From: Rheinheimera nanhaiensis E407-8
GTDB lineage: Bacteria > Pseudomonadota > Gammaproteobacteria > Enterobacterales > Alteromonadaceae
DNA: 64,000 bases
Assembly: GCF_000296695.1 (NCBI RefSeq)
Contig: NZ_BAFK01000021.1
Coordinates: forward strand, 1 to 64,000
Direction of reading: 5' to 3'
The notes beneath the pieces are model-generated. The model had not been told where the DNA came from. It saw only the letters and a program-made list of their open reading frames with translations, and searched no databases. The position numbers and the translations under genes are program-made. How positions within the stretch are numbered: position 1 is the stretch's first letter; each line of letters starts with the position of its first letter. Shown in pieces: positions 1 to 9,113 of the stretch.

Positions 1-143
1 CCTTCGCGGCTACGCTCGGGCACCTGCAGTGCCGGCACCAGCGCCGCACACCCCAGCCATAACAATAGCCCCAGCCACAGCAGTTGGTAAAAGCGCTTAT
101 CTTCTGTTTGCCAGCTGTGCTGGCTTACTGCTGCCGCTGTCAT
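1..143 (-). CDS. TonB/AgmX-like inner-membrane protein, N-terminal part (runs off left edge)
   Basis: The ATG at 143 overlaps the stop of the upstream ExbD gene (ATGA), so translation is probably coupled. About 47 residues are visible: a polar cytoplasmic start, then one hydrophobic segment at about residues 19-40 (LLWLGLLLWLGCAALVPAL), then a polar stretch. This is the topology of a TonB-type protein, anchored once in the inner membrane with the rest in the periplasm. Downstream of an ExbB and two ExbD genes, a TonB or AgmX/PglI C-terminal-domain protein is the expected product. The diagnostic C-terminal domain lies outside the window, so the family call is inference from position and topology. 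Confidence 0.6.
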   Translation of the reverse strand, partial: MTAAAVSQHSWQTEDKRFYQLLWLGLLLWLGCAALVPALQVPERSRE

Positions 144-664
144 GGTACCTCCGGCTTAGCCGGCGCCAGTGCTTCCACCGCCAGTGACAAGTCGCGGTAT
201 TCAGTAGCGGCACAAATCGCCATAAGCTGGCGCAACAAACCGTAGGGGGTGGCCGCATCGCCTAAAATAGTCAACGGCCGGCCGACAGCTTGCTGTGTCT
301 CGTCAAGCGCACCGGCGCGGCTGGCCAGGTAATTCAGCTCAGCGGTTAATGCTTGCGTTAACTGCGGCAGCCACAGGCTGCTGTCTTGTTGCCAGTCGCC
401 CTGCCATACCGGTTTACCCTGCACCAAAATGCCGTTGCCGGTAATGGTCAGCATCACTTTTTCTGTGGGTAACTGCTCTGATACCGAGCGTGGCAGGCTG
501 ATATCTTTATTACTCTGCAGCACTTTAACTTCAGACTGATTCACCATCAGGAAAAACACCAGTATGGTGAAAATGTCCATCAGTGCCACCAGATTCAGCT
601 TACTGGCCTGTGCCAGGCGCTGATTTTGCCGCTCCAGGCGCTTAGCGCGAAATGACATCTTCAT
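140..664 (-). CDS. ExbD/TolR-family proton-channel subunit (second of two)
   Basis: The product is 174 aa with a short basic N-terminus, one transmembrane helix at about residues 23-42 (NLVALMDIFTILVFFLMV) and a periplasmic remainder. Asp30 inside the helix is the position of the proton-carrying aspartate of ExbD/TolR. The ATG at 664 overlaps the stop of the preceding ExbD-like gene (ATGA). Such subunits sit in an ExbB/TolQ pentamer and couple proton flow to a periplasmic or outer-membrane partner. The partner is probably the TonB-like protein starting at 143. The substrate or process energised cannot be read from the sequence. Confidence 0.88.
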   Translation of the reverse strand: MKMSFRAKRLERQNQRLAQASKLNLVALMDIFTILVFFLMVNQSEVKVLQSNKDISLPRSVSEQLPTEKVMLTITGNGILVQGKPVWQGDWQQDSSLWLPQLTQALTAELNYLASRAGALDETQQAVGRPLTILGDAATPYGLLRQLMAICAATEYRDLSLAVEALAPAKPEVP

Positions 665-1176
665 TCGCTCACCTCCGTCGGCAACGGGCCCAGCGCAATT
701 TGCGGAAACAACTCGGCATCAACCAGCTGGGCCGCGACCACGGCTTTAAACGAGCGCACCGTGTCCATCGCGCTGACCAGGGTTTGATAGTCCAGATCGT
801 CCGCGGCCAGAATACTGATATCCTGCTTATCAATATTTTTTTGCTGCAAGGTCAGCTTCAAGTCCTGTAAAAACAGGCTTAAAGCGGCAAAGTCATAGTG
901 GCCCTGAGCATTAAGCGGAAATACCCGCAGCGGCTGGCCGGCCGGATAATTCAGCCTTAACCGGTCGGGGTGAATTTCCAGCTCCAGCTGCTGCGGTTGC
1001 TGCTGCTCTTGCTGTAATTGCTGTTCGGTTAACGGCGGCAGCTGAATATTCAGCACCCGGATTTGCGCAAACACCAGGCTGAGTAATAACACCGGCACCA
1101 GCACGATCATCAGGTTCATAAAAGACGTGATATCTAGCTCAGCCTCGGTGAGCAGGTTTTTACGCCGCTTGATCAT
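661..1176 (-). CDS. ExbD/TolR-family subunit lacking the membrane aspartate (first of two)
   Basis: The product is about 171 aa from ATG 1176. An earlier ATG at 1203 would add nine residues and overlap ExbB further; I prefer 1176 because MIKRRKNLL gives the usual short basic N-terminus. One membrane helix (about residues 16-37, ITSFMNLMIVLVPVLLLSL) is followed by a Gln-rich periplasmic stretch and an ExbD-like C-terminal domain. Where canonical ExbD has Asp, this helix has Asn21 (FMNLM). Paralogues with Asn here are often paired with an Asp-bearing ExbD, as seen next door, so this one probably has a structural role. It overlaps both neighbours. Confidence 0.85.
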   Translation of the reverse strand: MIKRRKNLLTEAELDITSFMNLMIVLVPVLLLSLVFAQIRVLNIQLPPLTEQQLQQEQQQPQQLELEIHPDRLRLNYPAGQPLRVFPLNAQGHYDFAALSLFLQDLKLTLQQKNIDKQDISILAADDLDYQTLVSAMDTVRSFKAVVAAQLVDAELFPQIALGPLPTEVSE

Positions 1177-1819
1177 CCCGCCCACCGTCTGTTTGCTTGG
1201 CAATGCTGTTCATCAGTTTAATACCGACCATTTCCATGGTGTCGATAATGGTCGCGGTTTTGCCCTGCAGCAACGCATGGACAAATACCAGTGGAATAGC
1301 GGTAATAAGACCAAAAGCCGTGGTGTTCATCGCCACCGAAATACTGGACGATAACAGGCTGGCTTTTTCCGACGGATCGGCATTGGCTACCGCCGAAAAG
1401 GCCGCAATAAGCCCCATAATGGTACCCAACAGCCCGAGCAGGGTGGCCACGTTGGCCAGTGTTGCCAGAAACGGCGTGCGCTTTTGCAGCCGCAGGCTGT
1501 ATTCCAGCACCACCTCTTCCATCGCGTATTCCATATCTTCGCGCCGTTTTGACGAGCGCAACCGGTGTACGCCACTGGCCAGCATGGCAATCAGCGGCGC
1601 ACTGCTTTGCTGTGCCAACTGCAGAATTTTACCGGTATCGGCCTGCGCCAGTGCCGGCTGCACCTGCGCCAGTGCCCGTTGGTTTACCGCATAGACCGAG
1701 CGTAAAAACCACCAGCGCTCAACGGCAATCACTATGCCTAACACCAGAATAAAGGCGATAGGATAGATAAAGACACCACCTTCCTGTAAAAACCGAACTA
1801 TGCCGTTGAACAACTCCAT
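1160..1819 (-). CDS. MotA/TolQ/ExbB-family proton-channel protein
   Basis: The product is 219 aa with three hydrophobic segments at about residues 15-38, 112-135 and 155-180. The last two carry the family signatures GLLGTIMGLIAAF and AMNTTAFGLITAIPLVF. ExbB/TolQ pentamers form the stator with ExbD/TolR dimers in their pore. The gene is followed by two ExbD genes and a TonB-like gene, giving a complete energising module. It is the first membrane-motor gene after the TPR block, 14 bp below the small periplasmic protein. It could be called aglR/tolQ-like, but no specific symbol is safe. Confidence 0.92.
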   Translation of the reverse strand: MELFNGIVRFLQEGGVFIYPIAFILVLGIVIAVERWWFLRSVYAVNQRALAQVQPALAQADTGKILQLAQQSSAPLIAMLASGVHRLRSSKRREDMEYAMEEVVLEYSLRLQKRTPFLATLANVATLLGLLGTIMGLIAAFSAVANADPSEKASLLSSSISVAMNTTAFGLITAIPLVFVHALLQGKTATIIDTMEMVGIKLMNSIAKQTDGGRDDQAA

Positions 1820-1832
1820 GAAACCTGTCCTC

Positions 1833-2126
1833 TTATTGCTGTTTTTCGTTAACTGTGGTTGGGTTTAGTGCGCTGTTATTGTCTTGCTTCAGCGCGATAA
1901 AGCGTAAAAATTGCGGCCGATCGAGCGGCGACAAGGTGATTTTTCGCGCGGCCAAAGGCTCGGCCGCAATACGAATTTCGCCGACCGGGCTTTGCCAGGG
2001 CAGCACATAAATCGTTTTCGGCTGCTCCTGATTACCACTGATGGTGCTGTCAATTTGGACTTCGGCAGTTTGCTGTGCCGCTGCTGTGCTGCAAACGCAC
2101 AGTAACAGCCAGGTTTTAGCGTTCAT
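1833..2126 (-). CDS. small periplasmic protein of unknown function
   Basis: The 97-aa product has a cleavable signal peptide (MNAKTWLLLCVCSTAAAQQ, cleavage near residue 18). A short domain follows with IYVLPWQSPVGEIRI in the middle and a polar tail rich in Asn and Gln. I do not recognise the family. It overlaps the end of the TPR lipoprotein gene by 11 bp and precedes exbB by 13 bp, so it belongs to the operon. Its position between TPR lipoproteins and the motor subunits suggests a periplasmic accessory to the same complex (inference). Confidence 0.7.
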   Translation of the reverse strand: MNAKTWLLLCVCSTAAAQQTAEVQIDSTISGNQEQPKTIYVLPWQSPVGEIRIAAEPLAARKITLSPLDRPQFLRFIALKQDNNSALNPTTVNEKQQ

Positions 2127-2760
2127 CGGTTTGCTCCTGCGCTAATTGTTGATCCAGCAGCGCCAGCCAGCCGGCCACCGCCGGATCCTGGCTTAAGGCT
2201 TCATATTGCTGATAGTGATAGCGTGCCTGTAATAACTGGCCTAAATATAACTCGTACAAAAATGCCAGGTTTTTATGGGCCGGCGCATACTGGCTATCGG
2301 CTGTCAGAGCAGCGCTGAAATACTGCTCAGCGTTGGCAAAGCGGCCCTGCTGGCGTGCCAGCACACCGGCTAAATTCAGCGCCGGCGCATACTGCTGTAA
2401 CGATGGTAGCCTGGTTAAGGTCTGCTCGGCGCTATCAGTATCGCCCGAGCGCCACTGGCTTAATGCCAGATTATAAGCCACACCGGGCGCCTCTGGCAGT
2501 TGCTGCTGTAATAACGTAAAAGCGCTGACGGCGCTGGCAAAGTCGCCCTGGCGCAGCAAGGCGGCTGCGGCTGAAAACTGCGCTTGTTCGGCATCGGTCA
2601 GGCGTTGAGGCGCCAGCACCGGGCTTTTAACTACCTGATGCTGCTGTGCTGGCTCTGGCGCTTGCGGCGTATCTGGCAAGGCCGTTGTTGACGGTGTCTG
2701 GCTACAGGCCGCCAGTAACACCGCTAACATCAGGGTAAGACTGCGATTAATAGGCCGCAT
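2116..2760 (-). CDS. TPR-repeat lipoprotein
   Basis: From ATG 2760 the product is 214 aa. This start gives a proper lipoprotein signal (MRPINRSLTLMLAVLLAAC, lipid-anchored Cys19); a longer ORF reading would put 22 non-signal residues in front. After a Pro/Gln/Thr linker (about 20-55) come tetratricopeptide-like helix pairs at about 60-185, such as LRQGDFASAVSAFTLLQQQL and QGRFANAEQYFSAALTADS. It overlaps the large TPR gene upstream by 14 bp. Probably a periplasm-facing scaffold, comparable in position and type to GltC/GltE-like TPR proteins of envelope motor complexes (inference). Confidence 0.8.
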   Translation of the reverse strand: MRPINRSLTLMLAVLLAACSQTPSTTALPDTPQAPEPAQQHQVVKSPVLAPQRLTDAEQAQFSAAAALLRQGDFASAVSAFTLLQQQLPEAPGVAYNLALSQWRSGDTDSAEQTLTRLPSLQQYAPALNLAGVLARQQGRFANAEQYFSAALTADSQYAPAHKNLAFLYELYLGQLLQARYHYQQYEALSQDPAVAGWLALLDQQLAQEQTDER

Positions 2761-5584
2761 CGGCAGCTCCGCTATAAGCTTCAGGTTTATTAAATTTTGC
2801 CGGCAATAACTGCGCCAGGCGTTCAAAGCTCTGCGCTATCCAGCTGTCCCACAGTTGCTGCTGAGTAAGCCGGGTGTTTTGCTGATAAATGGCAATGGCC
2901 TGCTCTTCAAACGGGTAAGCCTGCTCCTCCAGCAATAGCTCGTATTCCTCCAGCGCCAGCTCGTCCAGGCCCTTTGGCCGGTCTGACGCTAAAATGGCTT
3001 TGGCCATTTGCTGATACAACTCTGCCACCTGAAACTGCGCTTCGCTAACCAGCTCTGCCACACCAAACTGCATACTTTGCTGGTACTGCTTAATGGCAGT
3101 ACTCATATGTTGCTGTTTGGCTTTCAGGCTTTTGTTAAGTGGATGGCTCAGCGCTACGCCACGAAACAACAGGCTGTTGTGCCGGCCCAGCTCTAACAGC
3201 GCCTGCGCCGCCAGCTGCTGGCTGCGGCTATTACCGTCACTGGCGTATTGCTGCTCGAAGCTGGCAATTTTTTCCCGCCAGAAGTTTTGCCGGTACAGAT
3301 CCTGCTGTTGTTGATACAGCGCCACTAATTGAGCGCGGGCTTCCTGCGCCAACAGATGCGGCTGCGGGTAACGGTTTGCGTAACTGCGCCAGCTATCCAG
3401 TGCCTGCTGCTGCGCACCGGCGCGCTGGTAGTACTGCGCCGCCAGATACAACGCCTCGCGCTGCTGCTCAGGCGCAGTACTATTTGCCGCCAGATAGCTC
3501 AGCTCGTCGGCTGCGGCTTGCCACTGCTCTGCCTGCTCGTAGCTGTCCAGCAGCATGGCACGGGCGCTAAGTAGGCGCTCGCTTTGCGGGTAACGCTGTA
3601 TAAACTGCTTAAGCGATAAGATAGCGTGCTGATGCTGGCCTTGCTGGCGCAGCAAGGTTATTTGCTCAAAGGCCGCAGCCTGGTGATAGGCCGAGTCTGG
3701 CAGCACACTTTGTAGCCGCTGTAAGTGGCTTAAGATCTGCTCCGGGCTTTGCGCTGGCAGCTGAGCCTGCTGATAAATACTGGACGCCAGTTGCTCGGTT
3801 AACAGCTGACGGCGCTCTGCTGTCAGGTTGCTTTGCAGCAAGGCACTGATGCTTTGCTCAGCGGCGCTATACTGCGCCAGTGCCAGCTCGCTCTGGCAGT
3901 GCAAAAACTGCGCCTCGGCCACTAAAGCCGGCGTGCTTGGCGTTGGCCACTGCGTTACCACACTACTAAGCGTGAGCACCGCCTGATAGTCTTTTGCCTG
4001 ATAGGCTTGCTGCAGCTGCTGTAGCGCCACTTGCTGCGCGGCAGGATGAGCACTGTGGTAGCGGACAAAGTCATGCTGCTGGCGCTGCCATTGCAGTATC
4101 TCTGCCTCAGTGGCGGTCTCACTTTGCGCCAGTTGTTCACTGAGCAACAGGGCTTTATAAGCTGCGTCGGGCGCACTAAACAGGCTGGCGTTAAGCTGTT
4201 GCGCATAACCGAGCGCCGTGTACAGGCTTAACGCCGCCTGCCACTGCTTAGCACCAAAGTGTGACTCGGCCAGCAAATAGCGCAGATCATCGGCCTGATA
4301 GCTGTTAGCTACCGCAGCGCGCTTAAGACGGGGTTCTTCCAGCACCTGTAACATTTGCTGCCACAGCGGCACCACAGCGGCATAGGCTGCCTGCTGCTGT
4401 GCCTGTGGCAGCGATTGGGCATTGGCATAACCACTGCGGGCAAAGTAATCCAGATATTGCAGCAAATAAGGCTGCACTTCACTAAGTGCAGTGCTATCGG
4501 CCTGCTGCCAGAAGGCAGCGGACGGGCCAAACAGGCTGATATACTGCTGCTGCGCTGCCAGCGCCGCACTGGCGTTGGCGTCTGACAAATGGTAACTGAT
4601 GATATTAAGCTGCATTCGCGCTGCCAGCACTGAGCCGGGGTAGCGCTCAACAAAGGCGGCATAGCTTGCCAGTGCCGCGGCAGCTAACTGTTTCTCCAGC
4701 AGAAAATCGGCCAGTGCCTGATACAGCTGGGCCACCATTGGCAGCGGCCGCTGGTTGCCTTTAAAACTTACCCGCTCAATCAGCGCCGTTAAGCTGTCGG
4801 CCTGCGCCTGATAACTGAGTGAAATACTTAAGGTGCGCAGCACTTCCTGCTGGATGCTCTGGCGGCTGTCGTCCGCCGGCGTAATGGCATCACTGTACAG
4901 GCTGTCTAACAGCTGTAAAAACTGCTCGTCGGCGCGCTCAAACTGCTGCTGTTTAAAGTAGCTCCAGCCTGCCATATAGCGTGCCTGTGCCTGCAAACTG
5001 TGCTCACCGGTTTGTAGCACAGCCAGGTAGCCCTGCAGCGCCTGGTCATAGGCGGCGCGGCTGTAATAAATATCGGCCAGCCGAAACCAGGCTTCAGCGG
5101 CGAAGGCCGAGTCAGGATATTGCTGTAACAGGATTGTCAGCTGGTCCAGACAGGCCTGCTGCTCGCCAAGCAAGTCGTAGCTTCGCGCCAGCTGATAGCG
5201 GATAAGCTCGTTATTCGGATCCTGCGGGTATTCGCTAAGCAACTGCTGATAGCGCTGCACCAGCTGCCACAAGGCGTCACGCTCCTGTGCGGCCGGCAGC
5301 GTCTGGCGCTCCAGTTGGCTGGTATGCAGCTGCGACAAGCGGTATAAAATTTTCTGCCGGGTGGCTTCAGCGGGCGCTAACGCCAGTATTTGCTGATACA
5401 GCTTATCCAGTTGCTGCTCCGTCACCGCCGGGGCCTGTTGCAAGATGCTTTGGTCAAAGGCCGGCAAATCGGCCAGCCCAGGCCGTGCCATTAGGCGTTG
5501 CTCAGAGGCGCAGCCCGCCAGCAGCGCACTGCACAGGCTAAGCGAGACCAATAATGCCGGTTGACGCAGCTGAAATAGGCTCAT
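2747..5584 (-). CDS. large TPR-repeat lipoprotein (945 aa)
   Basis: The signal is of the lipoprotein type with a LLAGC box (Cys25). The body is a nearly continuous array of tetratricopeptide-type helical repeats, very rich in Gln, Ala and Leu, for example YQLARSYDLLGEQQACLDQL and QARYMAGWSYFKQQQFERAD. It starts with an ATGA overlap on the upstream coiled-coil gene and overlaps the smaller TPR lipoprotein downstream. No enzymatic domain is visible. Long TPR lipoproteins beside AglRQS-type motors (GltE/AglT, NfsE) act as outer-membrane-anchored scaffolds. That role is a reasonable but unproven guess here. Confidence 0.82.
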   Translation of the reverse strand: MSLFQLRQPALLVSLSLCSALLAGCASEQRLMARPGLADLPAFDQSILQQAPAVTEQQLDKLYQQILALAPAEATRQKILYRLSQLHTSQLERQTLPAAQERDALWQLVQRYQQLLSEYPQDPNNELIRYQLARSYDLLGEQQACLDQLTILLQQYPDSAFAAEAWFRLADIYYSRAAYDQALQGYLAVLQTGEHSLQAQARYMAGWSYFKQQQFERADEQFLQLLDSLYSDAITPADDSRQSIQQEVLRTLSISLSYQAQADSLTALIERVSFKGNQRPLPMVAQLYQALADFLLEKQLAAAALASYAAFVERYPGSVLAARMQLNIISYHLSDANASAALAAQQQYISLFGPSAAFWQQADSTALSEVQPYLLQYLDYFARSGYANAQSLPQAQQQAAYAAVVPLWQQMLQVLEEPRLKRAAVANSYQADDLRYLLAESHFGAKQWQAALSLYTALGYAQQLNASLFSAPDAAYKALLLSEQLAQSETATEAEILQWQRQQHDFVRYHSAHPAAQQVALQQLQQAYQAKDYQAVLTLSSVVTQWPTPSTPALVAEAQFLHCQSELALAQYSAAEQSISALLQSNLTAERRQLLTEQLASSIYQQAQLPAQSPEQILSHLQRLQSVLPDSAYHQAAAFEQITLLRQQGQHQHAILSLKQFIQRYPQSERLLSARAMLLDSYEQAEQWQAAADELSYLAANSTAPEQQREALYLAAQYYQRAGAQQQALDSWRSYANRYPQPHLLAQEARAQLVALYQQQQDLYRQNFWREKIASFEQQYASDGNSRSQQLAAQALLELGRHNSLLFRGVALSHPLNKSLKAKQQHMSTAIKQYQQSMQFGVAELVSEAQFQVAELYQQMAKAILASDRPKGLDELALEEYELLLEEQAYPFEEQAIAIYQQNTRLTQQQLWDSWIAQSFERLAQLLPAKFNKPEAYSGAADAAY

Positions 5585-7458
5585 CGGCTCACCTCAGCTT
5601 GTGTCAGTGCTGCCGGCAACAGCCGCTCCATCATGCGCGCCATCGACTGTTTATTGTGGCGCTGCAACTCGGTTAACCGCGCCAGTTGCGCTTTGCGCTG
5701 CTGCTGCAGTTGCTGGTTTAACTGTGCCAGTAACTGTTGCTGCTGGCTTAGCAGTGTCAGGTTTAGCTGCTGCTGCGACGCACTTAACTGCGCCAGGCGT
5801 TGTTGCTGGGCTTTTAAACGCTCGGTGCTGCTGCCCTGTGCGGCCAGCTGCGCCAATTGCTGCTCTGCCGTTTGCAGGGCGCTGCTGATTGCGGCCAGTT
5901 GCTGGCGGCGCTGATAGCGCCCCTGGGCACTATTATCACTGTAATGCCAATGCAATAAGCCACGCAGCCGCGCCAGCCGCTGGGCATAATTGTTGTCATA
6001 GTTGTTATCGCTATTAAGCGCGTTTTCTATACTGGCAAAACGCTGCCCGGCTTGCTCAACGCGGCGCAGCTGCTGATAGGTGTCGCCGTCGGTCAGGCTC
6101 AGCGCCAGCGGTTGCTGCTCGGCGTCAGCAATTTGCCGGCGCAAATCGTCATAACGCTGCTTGAGTGTGGCTGCAAGGCCGGTCAGCTGTGGCAGGCGGC
6201 TACTGAGTAATTGTTGTTGCTGGCCTAATTTAAACTGCACCACCTGGGTAAGCCGCTGCAGGCGCTGCTGGCGCACTGGCGCCGCCGCTAGCTGCTGCTC
6301 GACGGTTAAAATGTCCTGGCTAAGCCGGTACAAGTCATTGTGCTCGGTCAGCTGTAACTGTTGCCAGTCTGATAAGCCTTGTTGTAGCTGACTCACCTGT
6401 AACGGCCTGGCTTGCTGGTTAATTAAGCTGCTTTGCTGCTGATAATATTGCTCAGCCCATTGGTACGCTGCCAGCGCGTCGGAAAAGTTCGCTTGTCGCT
6501 CCAGTTGTTCGCCCAGGCGGGTGGCCCCCTGCCAGGCTGTCAGACTAAACGGCTGCTGCTTAATTTGCTGCTGCAAAACGGCCAATAGGGATGGAATATG
6601 GCGCTGCTCGGTCAGAATATGGCTGTATAAGCCAAGCGCGGTGTCACTAAGCACACTGTCGAGCGGAAAGCTTGCCAGCAGTGCCTCGGCATCTGCCAGC
6701 TCCTGCCGGTCGATATGCAGCTGAGCTTTGAGCAGGGTGACATAATCGCTCAGTGCTGCTTTTTCTGCCGCCGGATAAATAAAGCCAGCCGGCGCGCGCA
6801 GCGAGCGCCACTGACCGCTGAACAGCAGCGCCCAAAAACCACGCTGCTCCGGCACCCTTAACTGTTGCTGCAGCTGGTTAAGCCAGTTAAGCGCCACATC
6901 TGACTGGCCGGCCCTTGCCAGCGCCAGTGCCTGATTGCTGACGATATAGGGCATTTCACTCTGGCCTGCCAGCGCGCGAATCGGCGGCGTTTCAGGCAAG
7001 CTGATATCAGGCCAGTAGATTAACTGACTCAGTAACTGCTGCTCACCCAGCCACTGGCCGTCGGCGCCTATTTGCACCTGCGCCAGGTAGCGTTGTGCCA
7101 GCGCTTTGTTACCCAGCTCCAGCTGGTAACGGGCAAACTGCAATAAGGCAACATTACGCAGCGTACGCGGTAAAGCGTTATCGCCAACATCGTCTTGGTT
7201 TAGCAAGTGCTGCAGAATAACAGCGGCATGCTGCGGCATAGCCAGTTGCAGGTACAAGCCTGCTTCAAGCAGCGCGGTGCGCGGGTCTTGTGCTTTGGCC
7301 AGCTGCAGGGTTTCCAGCGCCTGTTCAGGCTGTTGCAAATAAAACGCCCAGGCCGCCTGACGGTAATGCCAGTTGTCGGGGATAACGGGTGACGCCGCCA
7401 GCAGTGAGGATGGCAGTAGCAGCGTCAGCAACAGGGCGCGGCTTAGTCGTTGGACCAT
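5581..7458 (-). CDS. periplasmic TPR and coiled-coil protein (625 aa)
   Basis: An N-terminal signal peptide (MVQRLSRALLLTLLLPSSLLAAS) is followed by TPR-like repeats at about residues 25-330 (WAFYLQQPEQALETLQLAKA is the first). The C-terminal half, from about 340 to the end, is strongly coiled-coil with long Gln-rich heptad stretches and ends in a basic helix. It resembles GltD/NfsD (AgmU) in layout: periplasmic repeats plus a long extended region. The start at 7458 overlaps the upstream gene by 16 bp and the stop overlaps the next start (ATGA). No membrane anchor other than the signal peptide is seen. Confidence 0.75.
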   Translation of the reverse strand: MVQRLSRALLLTLLLPSSLLAASPVIPDNWHYRQAAWAFYLQQPEQALETLQLAKAQDPRTALLEAGLYLQLAMPQHAAVILQHLLNQDDVGDNALPRTLRNVALLQFARYQLELGNKALAQRYLAQVQIGADGQWLGEQQLLSQLIYWPDISLPETPPIRALAGQSEMPYIVSNQALALARAGQSDVALNWLNQLQQQLRVPEQRGFWALLFSGQWRSLRAPAGFIYPAAEKAALSDYVTLLKAQLHIDRQELADAEALLASFPLDSVLSDTALGLYSHILTEQRHIPSLLAVLQQQIKQQPFSLTAWQGATRLGEQLERQANFSDALAAYQWAEQYYQQQSSLINQQARPLQVSQLQQGLSDWQQLQLTEHNDLYRLSQDILTVEQQLAAAPVRQQRLQRLTQVVQFKLGQQQQLLSSRLPQLTGLAATLKQRYDDLRRQIADAEQQPLALSLTDGDTYQQLRRVEQAGQRFASIENALNSDNNYDNNYAQRLARLRGLLHWHYSDNSAQGRYQRRQQLAAISSALQTAEQQLAQLAAQGSSTERLKAQQQRLAQLSASQQQLNLTLLSQQQQLLAQLNQQLQQQRKAQLARLTELQRHNKQSMARMMERLLPAALTQAEVSR

Positions 7459-7952
7459 GGCTTAACGACAAAATCAGGTTGATAATCACTGCTGCGATCA
7501 TTGATCTGCAGCTCCAGCAGCACCGCGTCTTCGGCTTTGGTAAATGTATGGCTGACCGCACGGCGATAATCACGGTTATCCGGCCCTTTGCCAACAAATA
7601 CCGCGGTCAGGTGATGCTCGCCGGCTTTAATATTGCCCTTATACAGCGGCTGAATAGCGCCACGCTTGATCGCGTCCCACTGCTGAGCAGTATACAAATG
7701 TGACTCAACCGGTGTGTCGTTTAACAGCAGTTGCACGCTGTCGAGCTGGAAAAACTGGCCGGCATCGGCCGATACAAACACCGCCAGCTGAGTTTGTGGC
7801 GGAAACAGCAACTCTTCTTCCAGCAGGAATAATTCGCGATTTAACTGGATAACCTGCTGCTTCAGCTGCTCCAGCTCAGTGGCCACCGGCAGCTGATCCG
7901 CGCGGGCCAGCAGGCTGGCAAACAACAAGGCAATACACACTAGCACTTTCAT
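7443..7952 (-). CDS. periplasmic coiled-coil/beta protein of unknown function
   Basis: The 169-aa product has a signal peptide (MKVLVCIALLFASLLARA), a short coiled coil at about 25-50 (ELEQLKQQVIQLNRELFLLE) and a globular C-terminal domain. That domain contains QLDSVQLLLNDTPV, LYTAQQWDAIKRGAIQPLY and a GEHHLTAVFVGKGPDNRDY segment that looks like an immunoglobulin-like sandwich. I remember similar proteins in Shewanella-type clusters, some mislabelled as AraC regulators; no DNA-binding motif is visible here. Between the DUF3570 barrel and the TPR block, it probably links the barrel to the periplasmic scaffold (inference). Confidence 0.7.
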   Translation of the reverse strand: MKVLVCIALLFASLLARADQLPVATELEQLKQQVIQLNRELFLLEEELLFPPQTQLAVFVSADAGQFFQLDSVQLLLNDTPVESHLYTAQQWDAIKRGAIQPLYKGNIKAGEHHLTAVFVGKGPDNRDYRRAVSHTFTKAEDAVLLELQINDRSSDYQPDFVVKPWSND

Positions 7953-7964
7953 CTGGTTATCCTG

Positions 7965-9113
7965 TTAAAAATAAAGGCTAAAAAAGGCCCGCACTACATT
8001 GGCATCCAACCGGTATAACGGCTCCTGCCCCGGCTGCGCCTCGGTAATGGTGACATTACGAAAATTCTGATAGCTAAAACGGATATGATCCCACTGCAGG
8101 TTAAGCTCGGGTTTGGCAGCAGGCCAGAACGACCACAGCGGCAGCGCATAACTGGCGCCCAGCCCCAGGGTAATATTGCTAAACTCGCTGAGCTCTTTGT
8201 CGCGCGCCATAAAGTTTTGCTGATTGGCAAAGTCGAACAGGTCACGGTAAAACTCGGCCTGGCCCTGCGCATACCAGCGCAGTTTGGCTTCCAGTGTCCA
8301 GTCGGCATTTAGCGGGTGCACATACTCAAGCTCGGCATCTAATGCGCGGATATCCCAGCTATCCTGATAATGTCTGAGGTTGAAACTCAGCGCAGCGCGA
8401 TAAGGCAGGTACACTTTATTCACCAGCGAGATGGCCAGCGCATTACGGGTGTCAGGGTAGACTTCACTCTGGTAGCTATAGCCGAGCGGGGCTGTGTTAT
8501 CGCGGTAACGCACACTGCGATAGGGGTTATTTAAAAAGCCTTCGTCTAAATCGACCTGCATATTAAGCGCCGCTATCCAGCTGCTGCTCAGCACCTGTGT
8601 CCAACCCAGTTTATAGTTATAGCGCTTTACACCGGCAGTAAAACTGTCGTCGCCATTGCGCCCCACCGTATCATCGCCAAAGCCCGCTTCCAGGCTCAGC
8701 GTCGTCATGCCGCCAAAGGTGTCATGGGCGATGGCAAAGGACATCGATTTGGCGTTGTAATCATCTTCATCGCTTTGCGCGTAGTTCAGGCTGAGGATAC
8801 TGTTACCGGCCAGATAATCGACACCTACGCGTTTTTCGTGCCGGGTTTCGGTATAGGCAGAGGCTGTTGCCTGCACATCAATAGAGGCACCCGAGACAGT
8901 ATCAATGTAATAGTAGCCGGACAGTGACACAGTCTGGCCCACTTTTTTACGCAGCATCAGCGCCGGGCCATCAATAGATACACCGCCGCCCTGATAACCG
9001 TGATACATCAAGTCAGCTCTGTCCTGCGGCAATACCGCAGCCTGTAGCAGCGGGCTTAGCAGAAATAGTGCGGCAAACACCCCAAACGGCCAAAGCCCCC
9101 TAGTTACAGCCAC
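7965..9113 (-). CDS. DUF3570 outer-membrane beta-barrel protein
   Basis: I place the start at a GTG (9113) preceded by a perfect GGAGG at 9119-9123 with a 5-nt gap. This gives 382 aa with a clean signal peptide (FGVFAALFLLSPLLQA). The GTG lies inside the last codons of the DUF4266 gene. The mature protein begins with LPQDRADLMYHGYQGGGVSI, typical of DUF3570. It continues in alternating amphipathic strands and ends in an aromatic C-terminus (FSLYF), the mark of a BAM-assembled barrel. DUF3570 genes usually travel with DUF4266 and a thioredoxin, as here. Biochemical function unknown. Confidence 0.85.
   Translation of the reverse strand: MAVTRGLWPFGVFAALFLLSPLLQAAVLPQDRADLMYHGYQGGGVSIDGPALMLRKKVGQTVSLSGYYYIDTVSGASIDVQATASAYTETRHEKRVGVDYLAGNSILSLNYAQSDEDDYNAKSMSFAIAHDTFGGMTTLSLEAGFGDDTVGRNGDDSFTAGVKRYNYKLGWTQVLSSSWIAALNMQVDLDEGFLNNPYRSVRYRDNTAPLGYSYQSEVYPDTRNALAISLVNKVYLPYRAALSFNLRHYQDSWDIRALDAELEYVHPLNADWTLEAKLRWYAQGQAEFYRDLFDFANQQNFMARDKELSEFSNITLGLGASYALPLWSFWPAAKPELNLQWDHIRFSYQNFRNVTITEAQPGQEPLYRLDANVVRAFFSLYF

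Noticed and set aside
5287-5541. Plus-strand ORFs opposite the TPR genes (and similar ones throughout 1-13 kb)
   Set aside because: They are antisense shadows of Gln/Ala/Leu-rich coding sequence, with no start signals and low-complexity products.
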